Below, piece after piece: positions 28,151 to 37,735 of a stretch of 64,000 nt of DNA. The position numbers and the translations under genes were made by a program. The notes under the pieces were generated by a model. That model ran no database searches. It worked only from the letters and a program-made list of their open reading frames with translations, and was not told the DNA's origin. Position 1 is the stretch's first letter. Each line of letters starts with the position of its first letter. Source of the stretch: Odoribacter lunatus (lineage in GTDB: Bacteria > Bacteroidota > Bacteroidia > Bacteroidales > Marinifilaceae); the NCBI RefSeq assembly GCF_943193135.1, contig NZ_CALPCZ010000007.1, positions 32,483 to 96,482 of the forward strand, read 5' to 3'.

Positions 28151-29437
28151 CTACTTCATCTCCGTATCCCACGAATCTTCATTAAAAATGTTCCCGAATT
28201 TACGCTTAAACCAATTATCCGTATCGGGCATATCGTTTACCCCCTTACGCTGCTTTTCCTCCCGCTGGTGTTGCTGCTTTTTTATCTTCTGTTCCTCTTG
28301 TTTCTGTCTCTTTTGCCGCGCCTGCTCTTCCAGTTCAGCCGCTGTCATCGTCACCATTTCCAATTCTTCCGGCAATTCCTCTACCTTAAATACAACCTCC
28401 GGTTTCTGTACTCTCGGAGCAACAAACGCTGTACTTCCCACATTCACCCCGACATTCCCATTACGATTGAAACCGACGGCAATCACAGCAACCCGCAACG
28501 CATCCCCCAATGTTTCATCCTTCCCCGCTCCCCAAATCACATTCACGTCTCCACCAACCCGCTCCTGCAAATTTTCAGTAATAAGGGTAATCTCATCCAT
28601 TGTCACTTCCTTTTCTCCATAAAGCATATTCAATAAAATATTGGAAGCCCCGCGAATATCATGACTATTCAATAGCGGAGAAATCAATGCTTCCTCCAAC
28701 GCTTTCATCGCCCGGTCCTCTCCCGTAGCCTCCGCCGCCCCCATCAGAGCAACGCCGCTATTACGCATCACACCGTCCACATCCGCAAAATCCACATTCA
28801 CATATCCTTTAAATGTTATAATCTCGGCTATACTCTTGGCTGCTATTGTCAATACATTATCCGCCATCGCAAAAGCCTCCGATAACTTCAAGTCCCCATA
28901 AATATCCTTCAAGCGGTCATTCTTGATAATCAACAAAGCATCCACGTATTGCTCCAATTCATCAATACCATCCATGGCCTGTTCCATCTTCCGCCGTCCC
29001 TCAAAACTAAAAGGCAATGTCACAATCCCTATCGTCAATATCCCCAACTCCTTTGCTTGTTTGGCAATTTCCGGCGCCGCACCCGTTCCGGTACCTCCGC
29101 CCATACCTGCCGTAATGAACACCATCTTCGTCTTGTGAGCCAATAATCCCCGCACAAAATCCATACTCTCTACCGCTGACTGACGCCCCCGCTCCGGCAC
29201 ACACCCTGCTCCTCGTCCTTCTGTCAATTCCTTGCCAAGTTGTATTTTATTCTTCACCGGACTTAAACGCAAGGCCTGAATATCCGTATTGCACACAACA
29301 AATTCCACCCCATGAATTCCTTGACGGCACATATGGTTTACCGCATTGCTTCCTCCCCCGCCGACACCTATCACCTTTATAATAGACTCCTTCTGTTCGG
29401 GCAACTTCAATGCCAACAACTCATCATTATTATCCAT
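28151..29437 (-). CDS. ftsZ: Cell division protein FtsZ, first tandem copy
   Basis: 428 aa. G-box GMGGGTGTGA (111-120) and T7 loop NVDFADV (Asn214, Asp216, Asp219) are intact. After the fold (about residue 325) comes a long tail: residues 368-399 are a K/Q/E/R-rich stretch (EEQARQKRQKQEEQKIKKQQ), and the end is NWFKRKFGNIFNEDSW. This differs from the PAYERRR tail of the second copy, so the two probably bind different partners. Sits between ftsA and ftsZ2. Confidence 0.93.
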   Translation of the reverse strand: MDNNDELLALKLPEQKESIIKVIGVGGGGSNAVNHMCRQGIHGVEFVVCNTDIQALRLSPVKNKIQLGKELTEGRGAGCVPERGRQSAVESMDFVRGLLAHKTKMVFITAGMGGGTGTGAAPEIAKQAKELGILTIGIVTLPFSFEGRRKMEQAMDGIDELEQYVDALLIIKNDRLKDIYGDLKLSEAFAMADNVLTIAAKSIAEIITFKGYVNVDFADVDGVMRNSGVALMGAAEATGEDRAMKALEEALISPLLNSHDIRGASNILLNMLYGEKEVTMDEITLITENLQERVGGDVNVIWGAGKDETLGDALRVAVIAVGFNRNGNVGVNVGSTAFVAPRVQKPEVVFKVEELPEELEMVTMTAAELEEQARQKRQKQEEQKIKKQQHQREEKQRKGVNDMPDTDNWFKRKFGNIFNEDSWDTEMK

Positions 29438-29461
29438 AAATTATATTTACCATTAAACTCA

Positions 29462-30622
29462 TCACTTAAACAAATTGGACAACCATCCCGTTATCCCGCT
29501 TTTTTCTTCCACAGGTTCCAAATGCTCACACAAAAGCAATCCCAACACAACCAGACAAGCCGGTGCCTGCAAAATTTCCTCTCCGATAGCCGTTATCCTC
29601 TTCGCTTTCGCATATCCTACTTTTTGTCCGGATAATTTCGACAACAATGCATCCGTCCCTGACATCCGACATCCGCCACCGGTAAGCAATATTTCTTTAT
29701 CATTTTCCGTAAAACGCCATTGCTGCAACTGATACAAAGCGCCCTCCAGCAACTCTTCTAAACGGCACTGTATCACTTTGACCAAATCCCGTCTGTCTAC
29801 CTGCTTATTTGTATCGGGAATCTGCACTTTACCACTTTTACAAACAGACCGCAATGCCCCTCCGTAAAGCTGTTTCATCTTTTTCGCCTGAGATAATTCC
29901 CCCAAACGAAAAGCGCTCTTAATATCCCCCTCTATTGTATTGCATCCCAAAGGCAATAATACCTCATGCTCCAACATTCCATTCCGAAACAACATGACAC
30001 CCACATGAGCCGCACCCAAATCCAACAATGCAAAACGCGCCTTTGACTCATGCACATCCAACGCTTCCATATAGGCCCTTGCCACTGAGAAGAAATGCAC
30101 ATTCCGTATACCACACTCCTCCAGCAGCTGCCGTACTTCTTTCAAATAAAGCGAGTCGGAAACGTATACTCTAAAACGAACTTCCAGCGTACGTGCCGTC
30201 CGTCCCAAAGGATTATCCGTATACTCACCCCGGTCTGTCGAATAGGCAATCGGTATCATATCCACAACTTCCCCTCCTTTGGACGTCACTAGTTCCCTGC
30301 ATGCATTTTCCGCTCGTCCCAAATCCGATTCCCTTACTGTCTTGCGCTGCACTGATACACTGACTTTATGCTCACTGACCCGGACAGCTTTCCCCGCCAA
30401 AGACATATTAAACACATCCACCGGTTTGTCTTTTACCAATTCCTTCAACAAATATTGAATATACGATTTTACCTTTGCCTTATCTACAATCACGCCGTCC
30501 TTCACTCCTTGCAAAGCAATCATTTTGATACCAGACAACCGACATTCCTCCCGACCATCCGTCCCCGCAACAGCCATGACCATTTTATCCGAACCAATAT
30601 CCAAAGATGCCGTCAAACCCAT
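29462..30622 (-). CDS. ftsA: Cell division protein FtsA
   Basis: Actin-like ATPase that anchors FtsZ to the membrane. 386 aa, on the short side for Bacteroidetes. Phosphate-binding TASLDIGSDKMVMAVAGTDG is at the N-terminus; the SHS2-insertion region and the later FALLDLGAAHVGVMLF and ILLTGGGCRMSG segments are recognisable. The C-terminus ends in GITGWLSNLFK, a short amphipathic helix fit for membrane targeting. Located 24 bp before ftsZ1 and 16 bp after ftsQ. Confidence 0.9.
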   Translation of the reverse strand: MGLTASLDIGSDKMVMAVAGTDGREECRLSGIKMIALQGVKDGVIVDKAKVKSYIQYLLKELVKDKPVDVFNMSLAGKAVRVSEHKVSVSVQRKTVRESDLGRAENACRELVTSKGGEVVDMIPIAYSTDRGEYTDNPLGRTARTLEVRFRVYVSDSLYLKEVRQLLEECGIRNVHFFSVARAYMEALDVHESKARFALLDLGAAHVGVMLFRNGMLEHEVLLPLGCNTIEGDIKSAFRLGELSQAKKMKQLYGGALRSVCKSGKVQIPDTNKQVDRRDLVKVIQCRLEELLEGALYQLQQWRFTENDKEILLTGGGCRMSGTDALLSKLSGQKVGYAKAKRITAIGEEILQAPACLVVLGLLLCEHLEPVEEKSGITGWLSNLFK

Positions 30623-30638
30623 AATATCTGTAATTAAT

Positions 30639-31364
30639 TTATTTTTTTACACAAACAACCTGCTTGTCAAATTTCAAATTGATTTCCTTATACAAATTCC
30701 ACCCTTTGCGGGCTATTCCCTCTTTCAAAAACAACCGCAACTTCTCCATTTTTTCCTCATACCCCTCCAAAGCACCCAAAACAATTTTAAAGTTTCCAAC
30801 TTTAGGAATCAATGTTACTTCCCTCTTGTCATTCACTATAATTTGCTCCACATACGCATCCCACAATTTATCTTTCCTCAACGCCATTACAAAAGGATAT
30901 AACTCTTCACAAGCAAATTCCTTGGATATATTCCCGGTTGCAACCACTACACGAGAAGTATATTTACGTGACAACGGCATTATTTTCCCATCCTCATCAA
31001 CATAGTAACCCTCTTTGTTCAGTACCCGAAGTACAGGTCTACGTTGTTTGATTTCTACATGGAAATAACCGTCTAAACTGTAGTAAACCTGAGCCGATTT
31101 TATAACCGAATTTCCGGTAAGCAGCCGCTCGATGCTGTCCTTATCTACTTTCGTTATGCTTCTCCCTACAATCTCACCATACTTTTTCCTCACAATCCTC
31201 ATCACATCCCCCTCATCCACAAAAGCATTTATCACCGTATCCTGTACCATTACCCGCATTCCCTTACACTTTATTTCCCCCCGCTTGGCGGAAACAAAGG
31301 TAAACACAATTACCAGGTATACAAATAATCCGATAAATAATATGTAAGGGCCTGCTTTATACAT
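30639..31364 (-). CDS. ftsQ: Cell division protein FtsQ
   Basis: 241 aa. One N-terminal transmembrane helix (about residues 5-24, ILFIGLFVYLVIVFTF) is followed by a POTRA-like region with INAFVDEGDVMRIVRK and the beta domain with SAQVYYSLDGYFHVEIKQRR. Such periplasmic proteins link the Z-ring to septal wall synthases. The annotation relies mainly on topology and on the conserved position between murC and ftsA, because FtsQ sequences are weakly conserved. Confidence 0.85.
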   Translation of the reverse strand: MYKAGPYILFIGLFVYLVIVFTFVSAKRGEIKCKGMRVMVQDTVINAFVDEGDVMRIVRKKYGEIVGRSITKVDKDSIERLLTGNSVIKSAQVYYSLDGYFHVEIKQRRPVLRVLNKEGYYVDEDGKIMPLSRKYTSRVVVATGNISKEFACEELYPFVMALRKDKLWDAYVEQIIVNDKREVTLIPKVGNFKIVLGALEGYEEKMEKLRLFLKEGIARKGWNLYKEINLKFDKQVVCVKK

Positions 31365-31370
31365 ATACAG

Positions 31371-32759
31371 CTAATTTCTCTCTTTTCTAAAAAATTCCGA
31401 TAACATCGGAACAAAACGGTCTATATCCCCGGCTCCCAACGTTACAAAAACTCCCTCCTTGACATGCTCCTCCACGAAGTTAAAAAACTCTTCTTTAGTA
31501 AGAACCGTAGAAGGTTTCGTTACATCCTTACGGATTAATTCGGAAGTAACGCCCGGCATTGGCAATTCCCGAGCCGGATAAATATCCAGCAATATCACCT
31601 CGTCTGCCATATTCAAACTCCGGGCAAACCAATCATGCAAATCCGCTGTCCGGGAATACAAATGCGGCTGAAAAGCCACTGTCAATTTTTTCTCTGGCCA
31701 CACTTCCCGAATAGCTCCTAATACAGCCTCTATCTCCCTCGGATGATGTGCATAATCATCTACATAAATCACCTGCCCTGAAGTATGGATATTAAACCGC
31801 CGCAATACCCCCCTGAAACCAGGCAATGCCTCTTTTATTTCCTCCGGTTTCACACCAACCTCCAATGCCAACGTAATTGCCAATGTTGCATTCTCCACAT
31901 TCATTCGGCCGGGGACTCCCAGTCTTAAATCCTTTATCTCGGCCTTCATTCCGTGATAATCGAATACGGAATACACCCCGTCTATTCTCAACCGATCTGA
32001 ATAACAATCTACAGGTGTCTCGACACCATAATATCCTGATACCTTACTTTTCCTTAAATTCAACCCCTCTTTCAAAAATACTTTTCCTCCCTTCCTCACC
32101 TTACAGGCAAATTCCTCAAAAGCCGCCACTAAATTCTCCCGATTACCATAAATATCCAAATGATCTTCATCCATCGCCGTAATAGCGGCAATTTCCGGAG
32201 TCAGCCGTAAAAAAGAACGGTCAAACTCATCCGCTTCCACTACTATATAAGGAGAGGAGATATCCAATAACAAGTTAGTGCCGAAATTCATTGAGATTCC
32301 GCCTAAAAAAGCATTACACCCCACCGACGAGTTATACAGCAAATAAGCCAGCAATGTTGAAGTCGTTGTCTTCCCATGCGTACCCGCAATACACAATGCC
32401 TTACCTTTCTCTGACAACCACCCCAAAACCTCCGAACGTTTATATAATACAAAACCCTCTTTCTCAAAAAACAGCAACAACTTATTATCTTTCGGAACGG
32501 CAGGCGTATATACTACCAATGTGTTCGCCTTATCGCGGTATTCCACACCGATTGCATCCTCCGCATCACGGTAAGTAACGGCAATATGTTCTTTCTCATC
32601 CAACTCTTTCGTCAAATCCGAAGGAGTACGGTCATACCCTGCGACCTGATAGCCGTTCGCTTTAAAATAACGAGCCAATGCACTCATGCCGATACCGCCT
32701 ATCCCCACAAAATAGACATGAGTAATCTGTTCCGATATGCTTTTCATCTCTCTTTGCAT
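31371..32759 (-). CDS. murC: UDP-N-acetylmuramate-L-alanine ligase
   Basis: Adds L-Ala to UDP-MurNAc. 462 aa with YFVGIGGIGMSALARYF near residue 14-30 (UDP-binding loop), ATP loop GTHGKTTTSTLLAY near 122, and DDYAHHPREIEAVLGA near 336. Domain order is the three-domain Mur ligase. Its start overlaps the murG stop by 16 bp. Length is typical. Confidence 0.95.
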   Translation of the reverse strand: MQREMKSISEQITHVYFVGIGGIGMSALARYFKANGYQVAGYDRTPSDLTKELDEKEHIAVTYRDAEDAIGVEYRDKANTLVVYTPAVPKDNKLLLFFEKEGFVLYKRSEVLGWLSEKGKALCIAGTHGKTTTSTLLAYLLYNSSVGCNAFLGGISMNFGTNLLLDISSPYIVVEADEFDRSFLRLTPEIAAITAMDEDHLDIYGNRENLVAAFEEFACKVRKGGKVFLKEGLNLRKSKVSGYYGVETPVDCYSDRLRIDGVYSVFDYHGMKAEIKDLRLGVPGRMNVENATLAITLALEVGVKPEEIKEALPGFRGVLRRFNIHTSGQVIYVDDYAHHPREIEAVLGAIREVWPEKKLTVAFQPHLYSRTADLHDWFARSLNMADEVILLDIYPARELPMPGVTSELIRKDVTKPSTVLTKEEFFNFVEEHVKEGVFVTLGAGDIDRFVPMLSEFFRKERN

Positions 32760-33856
32760 CTATCTATCAACTTTAGAACCTCAGAAGCAATCTTCTCATC
32801 CGAATTCTGAATGGCCAATCGACCTATATTTTCGGATAACATCCGGCATTGTTTTTCATTTTGAAGCAATCCGGACAAAACCGGAACAAATTGCCCGACA
32901 GCCTCTGCATCCTTTATCATTAAAGCAGCTTGTTTATTCACCAACGCCATCGCATTTTTCGTCTGATGATCCTCGGCTACATTCGGAGAAGGAATCAATA
33001 TTACCGTCTTTTTAAGCAAGCACAGTTCCGAAATCGTACCGGCGCCCGCTCTGGCAACAACAATATCCGCACACGCATAGGCCAAATCCATTCGCTTCAA
33101 AAAAGCAGTCAATTTTATCTGTTCAGGTAACAGCCCAGCCAATTCCTCTTTCAATTTCTCATAATAATATCCACCACACTGCCACAAAATCTGCACATCC
33201 TCCCATATTCCCAACTCCTGCAAATGTTCCTTTACCATTTTATTCAACGTACCGGCCCCCAAACTGCCGCCCGTAATCAAAACCGTTTTTCTCTCCGGAT
33301 TCAACCCGTAATAAATATAGCCTTCCTGACGTTTCCCTTCCTCATTCATTAAATCTTTTCGTACAGGATTTCCGGTAAAAATAATCTTCGACGGTTCAAA
33401 GAAACGCTCCATCCCCTCGTAAGCCACGCACACTTTAGCAGCTTTCTTTCCTAACAATTTATTCGTCACACCGGCATACGAATTCTGTTCCTGCAACACC
33501 AACGGGATCCCCGCTTTGGCAGCCACCCGTCCGATCGGACCGCTGGCATAACCTCCGACCCCGACCACTGCATCGGGATGAAATTCTTTTACAATCTTCT
33601 TTGCTTTCTGTAAGCTCTTCCACAAATTAATCAGCACCTTCACGTTCTCCCATGACAACTTTCTTTTCAATCCCCTCACAGGTAGACCCACAATCCGGAA
33701 CCCCGCTTCCGGCACTTTTTCCATCTCCATCTTTCCCTCCGCACCCACAAACAAAATATCCACCTCTTTGTCCATATGCTTCAACGCATTGGCTATTGAC
33801 AACGCCGGGAAAATATGTCCTCCGGTTCCACCTCCGCTTACAATAATTCGTTTCAT
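32744..33856 (-). CDS. murG: UDP-GlcNAc:lipid I GlcNAc transferase
   Basis: GT28 enzyme that converts lipid I to lipid II at the inner face of the membrane. The N-terminal glycine-rich loop SGGGTGGHIFPALSIA (8-23) and GVGGYASGPIG near 95 are typical. The C-terminal UDP-GlcNAc site has ITGGSLGAGTLN near 190 and VARAGAGTISE near 268. 370 aa, normal length; it lies 13 bp after ftsW. Confidence 0.95.
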   Translation of the reverse strand: MKRIIVSGGGTGGHIFPALSIANALKHMDKEVDILFVGAEGKMEMEKVPEAGFRIVGLPVRGLKRKLSWENVKVLINLWKSLQKAKKIVKEFHPDAVVGVGGYASGPIGRVAAKAGIPLVLQEQNSYAGVTNKLLGKKAAKVCVAYEGMERFFEPSKIIFTGNPVRKDLMNEEGKRQEGYIYYGLNPERKTVLITGGSLGAGTLNKMVKEHLQELGIWEDVQILWQCGGYYYEKLKEELAGLLPEQIKLTAFLKRMDLAYACADIVVARAGAGTISELCLLKKTVILIPSPNVAEDHQTKNAMALVNKQAALMIKDAEAVGQFVPVLSGLLQNEKQCRMLSENIGRLAIQNSDEKIASEVLKLIDRCKER

Positions 33857-33869
33857 ACAACTTTTTTAA

Positions 33870-35105
33870 TTATTCATATCCGGGAATTTCACTCTCTACC
33901 CCAACTATTTCTTCTTTATTCTCCTCTTCCCCCTCCTCTGTATTCTCATTCAAAACCTTCTCTTCATCCATAAATGTGTGACTGACACTCAATATCATTC
34001 CCAAAGCAGCACTTGTAAACAATAACGACGTTCCTCCCATACTGACCAATGGCAACGGCTGTCCCGTCACCGGAAAAACTCCCACACAAACCCCCATATT
34101 CACAAAAGCCTGAAAAACGATACTCAACCCCAACCCCGTTACCAACAATGCCGGGAAAGTACGTGTACACTTTCTTACAATCACCCCCACCCGAAATAAT
34201 ACAATCAAATAAAATAGCATAATTGCGCCTCCTCCCACCAAGCCATACTCCTCTATAATAATGGCAAAAATAAAATCGGAATAAGGGTGCGGCAGAAAAT
34301 TACGCTGCTCGCTGTTACCGGGTCCAACTCCTAAAAAACCGCCTTTCGCCACAGCAATTTTAGCTTGCTCTGCCTGATAATCATATCCCTCTTTCTGACC
34401 ACCTTTAAAAAAAGCCATTATCCGAGCTTTTATTGTCGCCACACGTCCGATTTTTTCAAACTGCGGCACGGTAAATGCCAATAATAAAATCAATCCGACC
34501 GTTCCAAGCAATGCTCCTATTGACATAAACATCAAACGCAACCTCAAACGCCCCACAAACAACATGGTCATACAAATAAGCCCCAATAAAAAAGAGGTTG
34601 AAAAGTTATCCAGAAATATCAGAAATATTACCGGACCTACATAGAGCAAAACACTTTTCAACGCTTCATCACTACAGCCTCTCTCCGTCTGATAATAAGT
34701 AATAATCCGGGCTACATACAAAATAACCCCGATTTTTGCCAATTCCGAAGGCTGAAAAGTAAATCCGATACCCGGGATTGTAATCCAGCGATCAGCATCA
34801 TTCAGATTCGTCCCCGCAAATTTCGCCCATAAAAGGAATATGAATGACATGCCCAAAATAATCTTGGAAAATCTAAACAAATACCTGTAATGAACCGACT
34901 GCAATCCCAAGATAAGCACAAAGCACACCACCATCAAGATAAGTTGCTTTATCAGGTAAAAACTCGTATTCCCATGTTTCACGCTGTATGCCAACCGACC
35001 GGTGGACGAATACACCACCATCACGGAAGCAATCATCAACCCGATAATCACATACCAAAGTACTTTATCTCCCTTAAAACTTATCTTATTCTGCCAATTA
35101 AACAT
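33870..35105 (-). CDS. ftsW: Septal peptidoglycan glycosyltransferase FtsW
   Basis: SEDS-family polytopic enzyme that polymerises lipid II with its partner penicillin-binding protein. About ten transmembrane helices are visible in 411 aa. The conserved GIGFTFQPSELAKIGVILY (including the key Gln-Pro-Ser-Glu) is near residue 110 and FPVTGQPLPLVSMGGTS near 355. The C-terminal tail is acidic (NENTEEGEEENKEE). It lies between murD and murG as usual in the dcw cluster. Confidence 0.94.
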   Translation of the reverse strand: MFNWQNKISFKGDKVLWYVIIGLMIASVMVVYSSTGRLAYSVKHGNTSFYLIKQLILMVVCFVLILGLQSVHYRYLFRFSKIILGMSFIFLLWAKFAGTNLNDADRWITIPGIGFTFQPSELAKIGVILYVARIITYYQTERGCSDEALKSVLLYVGPVIFLIFLDNFSTSFLLGLICMTMLFVGRLRLRLMFMSIGALLGTVGLILLLAFTVPQFEKIGRVATIKARIMAFFKGGQKEGYDYQAEQAKIAVAKGGFLGVGPGNSEQRNFLPHPYSDFIFAIIIEEYGLVGGGAIMLFYLIVLFRVGVIVRKCTRTFPALLVTGLGLSIVFQAFVNMGVCVGVFPVTGQPLPLVSMGGTSLLFTSAALGMILSVSHTFMDEEKVLNENTEEGEEENKEEIVGVESEIPGYE

Positions 35106-35121
35106 ATACCATATCTTAAAA

Positions 35122-36462
35122 TCAATCCGGAATAGCTTTCACTTGCTTTTTAAACAATTCCCCCCGTTGCTCGTAATTTTTAAACAAATCAAAACTGGCA
35201 CAACACGGTGAAAGCAATACTACATCACCTTGCCGAGCTCGCTTGCGTGCTTCAATCATCGTCTCTTCCAGACTATGCGTATCCACCACCTCACAAACAG
35301 GCGAAAAACTGTTTATCAATTTTTTATTATCCACGCCCATACAAATCAACACTTTCACTTTCTCTTTCACCAAAGGTAAAAGCACCTCATAATCATTTCC
35401 TTTATCTGTTCCTCCGGCAATCCAAACCACCGGAGCCGTCATGCTATCCAAAGCATACCAAGCGGAATCCACGTTGGTCGCTTTTGAATCATTGATATAA
35501 GTTATCCCCCCCTTTACCGCTACCGTCTCCAAACGATGTTCCACCTGGGGAAAACTCTTCAAACCGAGCCGAATAGCCTCATCTGTCAATCCCATGCGGA
35601 TACACGCCAGAATGGCAGCCATCGCATTATATACATTATGCCTGCCTTGAATGCTAATATCAGCCTTATCTACCGAAAAACGCCGATTCTCCCACTGTAC
35701 AACCACATGATTGCCGTCCATGTAAGCACCGTTTCTCTCTACCTCCGTTCCATACGTAAATCCGGCACAAGCCGGAATTAGCTTCATTCCTTCCACTCTC
35801 TCCTTCACCACATCGCAATCCTTACCGTAAATAAACAATCCCGATGTATCCATATTCTGTAAAATCCGGAACTTGGAATCAACATAGTTCTCAAATTTAT
35901 GGTCATACCGATCCAAATGATCCGGAGTTATATTAGTCAATACCGCAACATCCGCCTTAAAACGAAACATCCCGTCCAATTGAAAACTTGATAATTCCAC
36001 CACATATACCGGATGAGCATCCTGCGCCACCTGCAATGCCAAACTTTTCCCGACATTCCCCGCCAAACCGGCATCCACACCCGCTTGCGTCAAAATATGA
36101 TGAATGAGCAACGTTGTTGTCGTCTTGCCGTTACTTCCCGTAATACAAATCATTCGGGAGTCGGTATACCTTCCTGCAAACTCAATCTCAGAAATCACCT
36201 CTACCCCTTTCTCCCGCAAACGAACCACCAAAGGCGCCGAATCAGGAATACCGGGACTTTTCACCACTACATCCGCTTCCAGAATCCGCTCGACAGAATG
36301 TCCCCCTTCCTCAAAAACAATTTTCTCTTTCTGTAAAATCGCCTTATATTTCTCTTCTATCCGCCCCATATCGGAAAGAAACACATCATATCCTTGCTTC
36401 TTCCCCAACAAGGCAGCTCCCGTGCCGCTCTCTTTTCCCCCTAAAACAACCAAACGTTTCAT
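35122..36462 (-). CDS. murD: UDP-MurNAc-L-alanine:D-glutamate ligase
   Basis: 446 aa. N-terminal VVLGGKESGTGAALL (UDP-site), ATP loop GSNGKTTTTLLIHH near 113-126, and conserved DHLDRYD near 182 and NDSKATNVDSA near 315. The third domain ends in LLSPCCASFDLFKNYEQRG, a MurD signature. Full-length Mur ligase, 16 bp upstream of ftsW and 17 bp downstream of mraY. Confidence 0.95.
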   Translation of the reverse strand: MKRLVVLGGKESGTGAALLGKKQGYDVFLSDMGRIEEKYKAILQKEKIVFEEGGHSVERILEADVVVKSPGIPDSAPLVVRLREKGVEVISEIEFAGRYTDSRMICITGSNGKTTTTLLIHHILTQAGVDAGLAGNVGKSLALQVAQDAHPVYVVELSSFQLDGMFRFKADVAVLTNITPDHLDRYDHKFENYVDSKFRILQNMDTSGLFIYGKDCDVVKERVEGMKLIPACAGFTYGTEVERNGAYMDGNHVVVQWENRRFSVDKADISIQGRHNVYNAMAAILACIRMGLTDEAIRLGLKSFPQVEHRLETVAVKGGITYINDSKATNVDSAWYALDSMTAPVVWIAGGTDKGNDYEVLLPLVKEKVKVLICMGVDNKKLINSFSPVCEVVDTHSLEETMIEARKRARQGDVVLLSPCCASFDLFKNYEQRGELFKKQVKAIPD

Positions 36463-36479
36463 CTTATAGCCTTAATCAA

Positions 36480-37730
36480 TTATCTTATTTTCAACGTTAC
36501 AATCGTAAGCACCGCCAAAATAATCCCTACAATCCAAAAACGGTTTACAATCTTCGGTTCCGGAATTCCTTTCTTTTGAAAATGATGATGTAAAGGAGCC
36601 ATCAAGAAAATTCGTTTTCCTTCCCCGTATTTCTTTTTTGTATACTTGAAATAACTTACCTGCATGACAACCGACAAATTCTCCATTAAGAAAATGCCGC
36701 ACAAAATAGGTATCAACAACTCCTTATGAATCATAATCGCAAATACCGCAATAATACCCCCCAATGCCAAACTTCCCGTATCGCCCATAAAAACTTGAGC
36801 AGGATATGAGTTATACCACAAAAAACCGACCGTTGCTCCGATAAACGCCGCACCGAATACCACCAATTCCCCCGAATGAGGTATATACATGATATTCAAA
36901 TAATCTGCATACATCATATTTCCTGACACATAAGCCAAGATACCCAAGGTAACTCCCGCCAACGCAGAGGTTCCCGTCGCCAACCCATCCAAACCGTCCG
37001 TCAGATTTGCACCGTTTGAAACGGCTGTTACAATTAAAATCGTAATAATGACAAATAATACCCACCCAAACTCTTCCGAATACCGACCGGCCCATGATGT
37101 AAACCAAGCGTAATCAAACTCATTATTTTTAAAAAAAGGAATCGTTGTCTTCGTCGATTTTACATCCTTTGTCAAAGCCTTCTGCACACCTTCCCCCACA
37201 AAACCTTCATCCACAACAGTTGCCACGTGACCGATTTCGGATATGCTCACCCGCTCCCGAATCACCACATCCTCATTGGCATACAATGTAATCCCCACAA
37301 TCAATCCCAAGCCTACCTGGCCGATTACTTTAAAACGCCCCTTTAAGCCTTCCTTGTGTTTACGAAATACCTTAATATAATCATCCAAAAATCCGATAGC
37401 TCCCAACCAAATTGTTGAAATAATCATCAGTTGGATATATACATTTCCCAAACGGGCAAACAACAACACCGGCACTAATATCGACAGCAAAATAATAATT
37501 CCCCCCATCGTCGGTGTACCCTTTTTCTGCATTTGCCCTTCCAGCCCCAAATCGCGGATTTCCTCTCCTATCTGCTGTTTCTGTAAAATCCGGATTACCC
37601 GCTTACCGATAACCGTTGACAAAAACAATGAACAAATAATCGCACAAGCCGAACGGAAAGTAATGTAATGAAACATGCCCGCTCCCGGGAAGTCCAACTC
37701 ATCCAAATACTTAAAAAGATAATACAACAT
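36480..37730 (-). CDS. mraY: Phospho-MurNAc-pentapeptide transferase
   Basis: Makes lipid I on undecaprenyl phosphate. 416 aa with ten transmembrane helices. Catalytic motifs include [16 protein letters not shown] near 120 (DDxxK), [10 protein letters not shown] near 244 and [14 protein letters not shown] near 380. An insert of about 60 residues in the region [20 protein letters not shown] to [17 protein letters not shown] enlarges the protein relative to E. coli (360 aa), as in other Bacteroidetes. Confidence 0.95.
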   Translation of the reverse strand: MLYYLFKYLDELDFPGAGMFHYITFRSACAIICSLFLSTVIGKRVIRILQKQQIGEEIRDLGLEGQMQKKGTPTMGGIIILLSILVPVLLFARLGNVYIQLMIISTIWLGAIGFLDDYIKVFRKHKEGLKGRFKVIGQVGLGLIVGITLYANEDVVIRERVSISEIGHVATVVDEGFVGEGVQKALTKDVKSTKTTIPFFKNNEFDYAWFTSWAGRYSEEFGWVLFVIITILIVTAVSNGANLTDGLDGLATGTSALAGVTLGILAYVSGNMMYADYLNIMYIPHSGELVVFGAAFIGATVGFLWYNSYPAQVFMGDTGSLALGGIIAVFAIMIHKELLIPILCGIFLMENLSVVMQVSYFKYTKKKYGEGKRIFLMAPLHHHFQKKGIPEPKIVNRFWIVGIILAVLTIVTLKIR

Positions 37731-37735
37731 ACCGA

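Noticed and set aside
28017..28636. Plus-strand frames of 200-240 codons across the ftsZ genes
   Set aside because: Antisense to two conserved genes, with His/Ser/Pro/Leu-biased composition.
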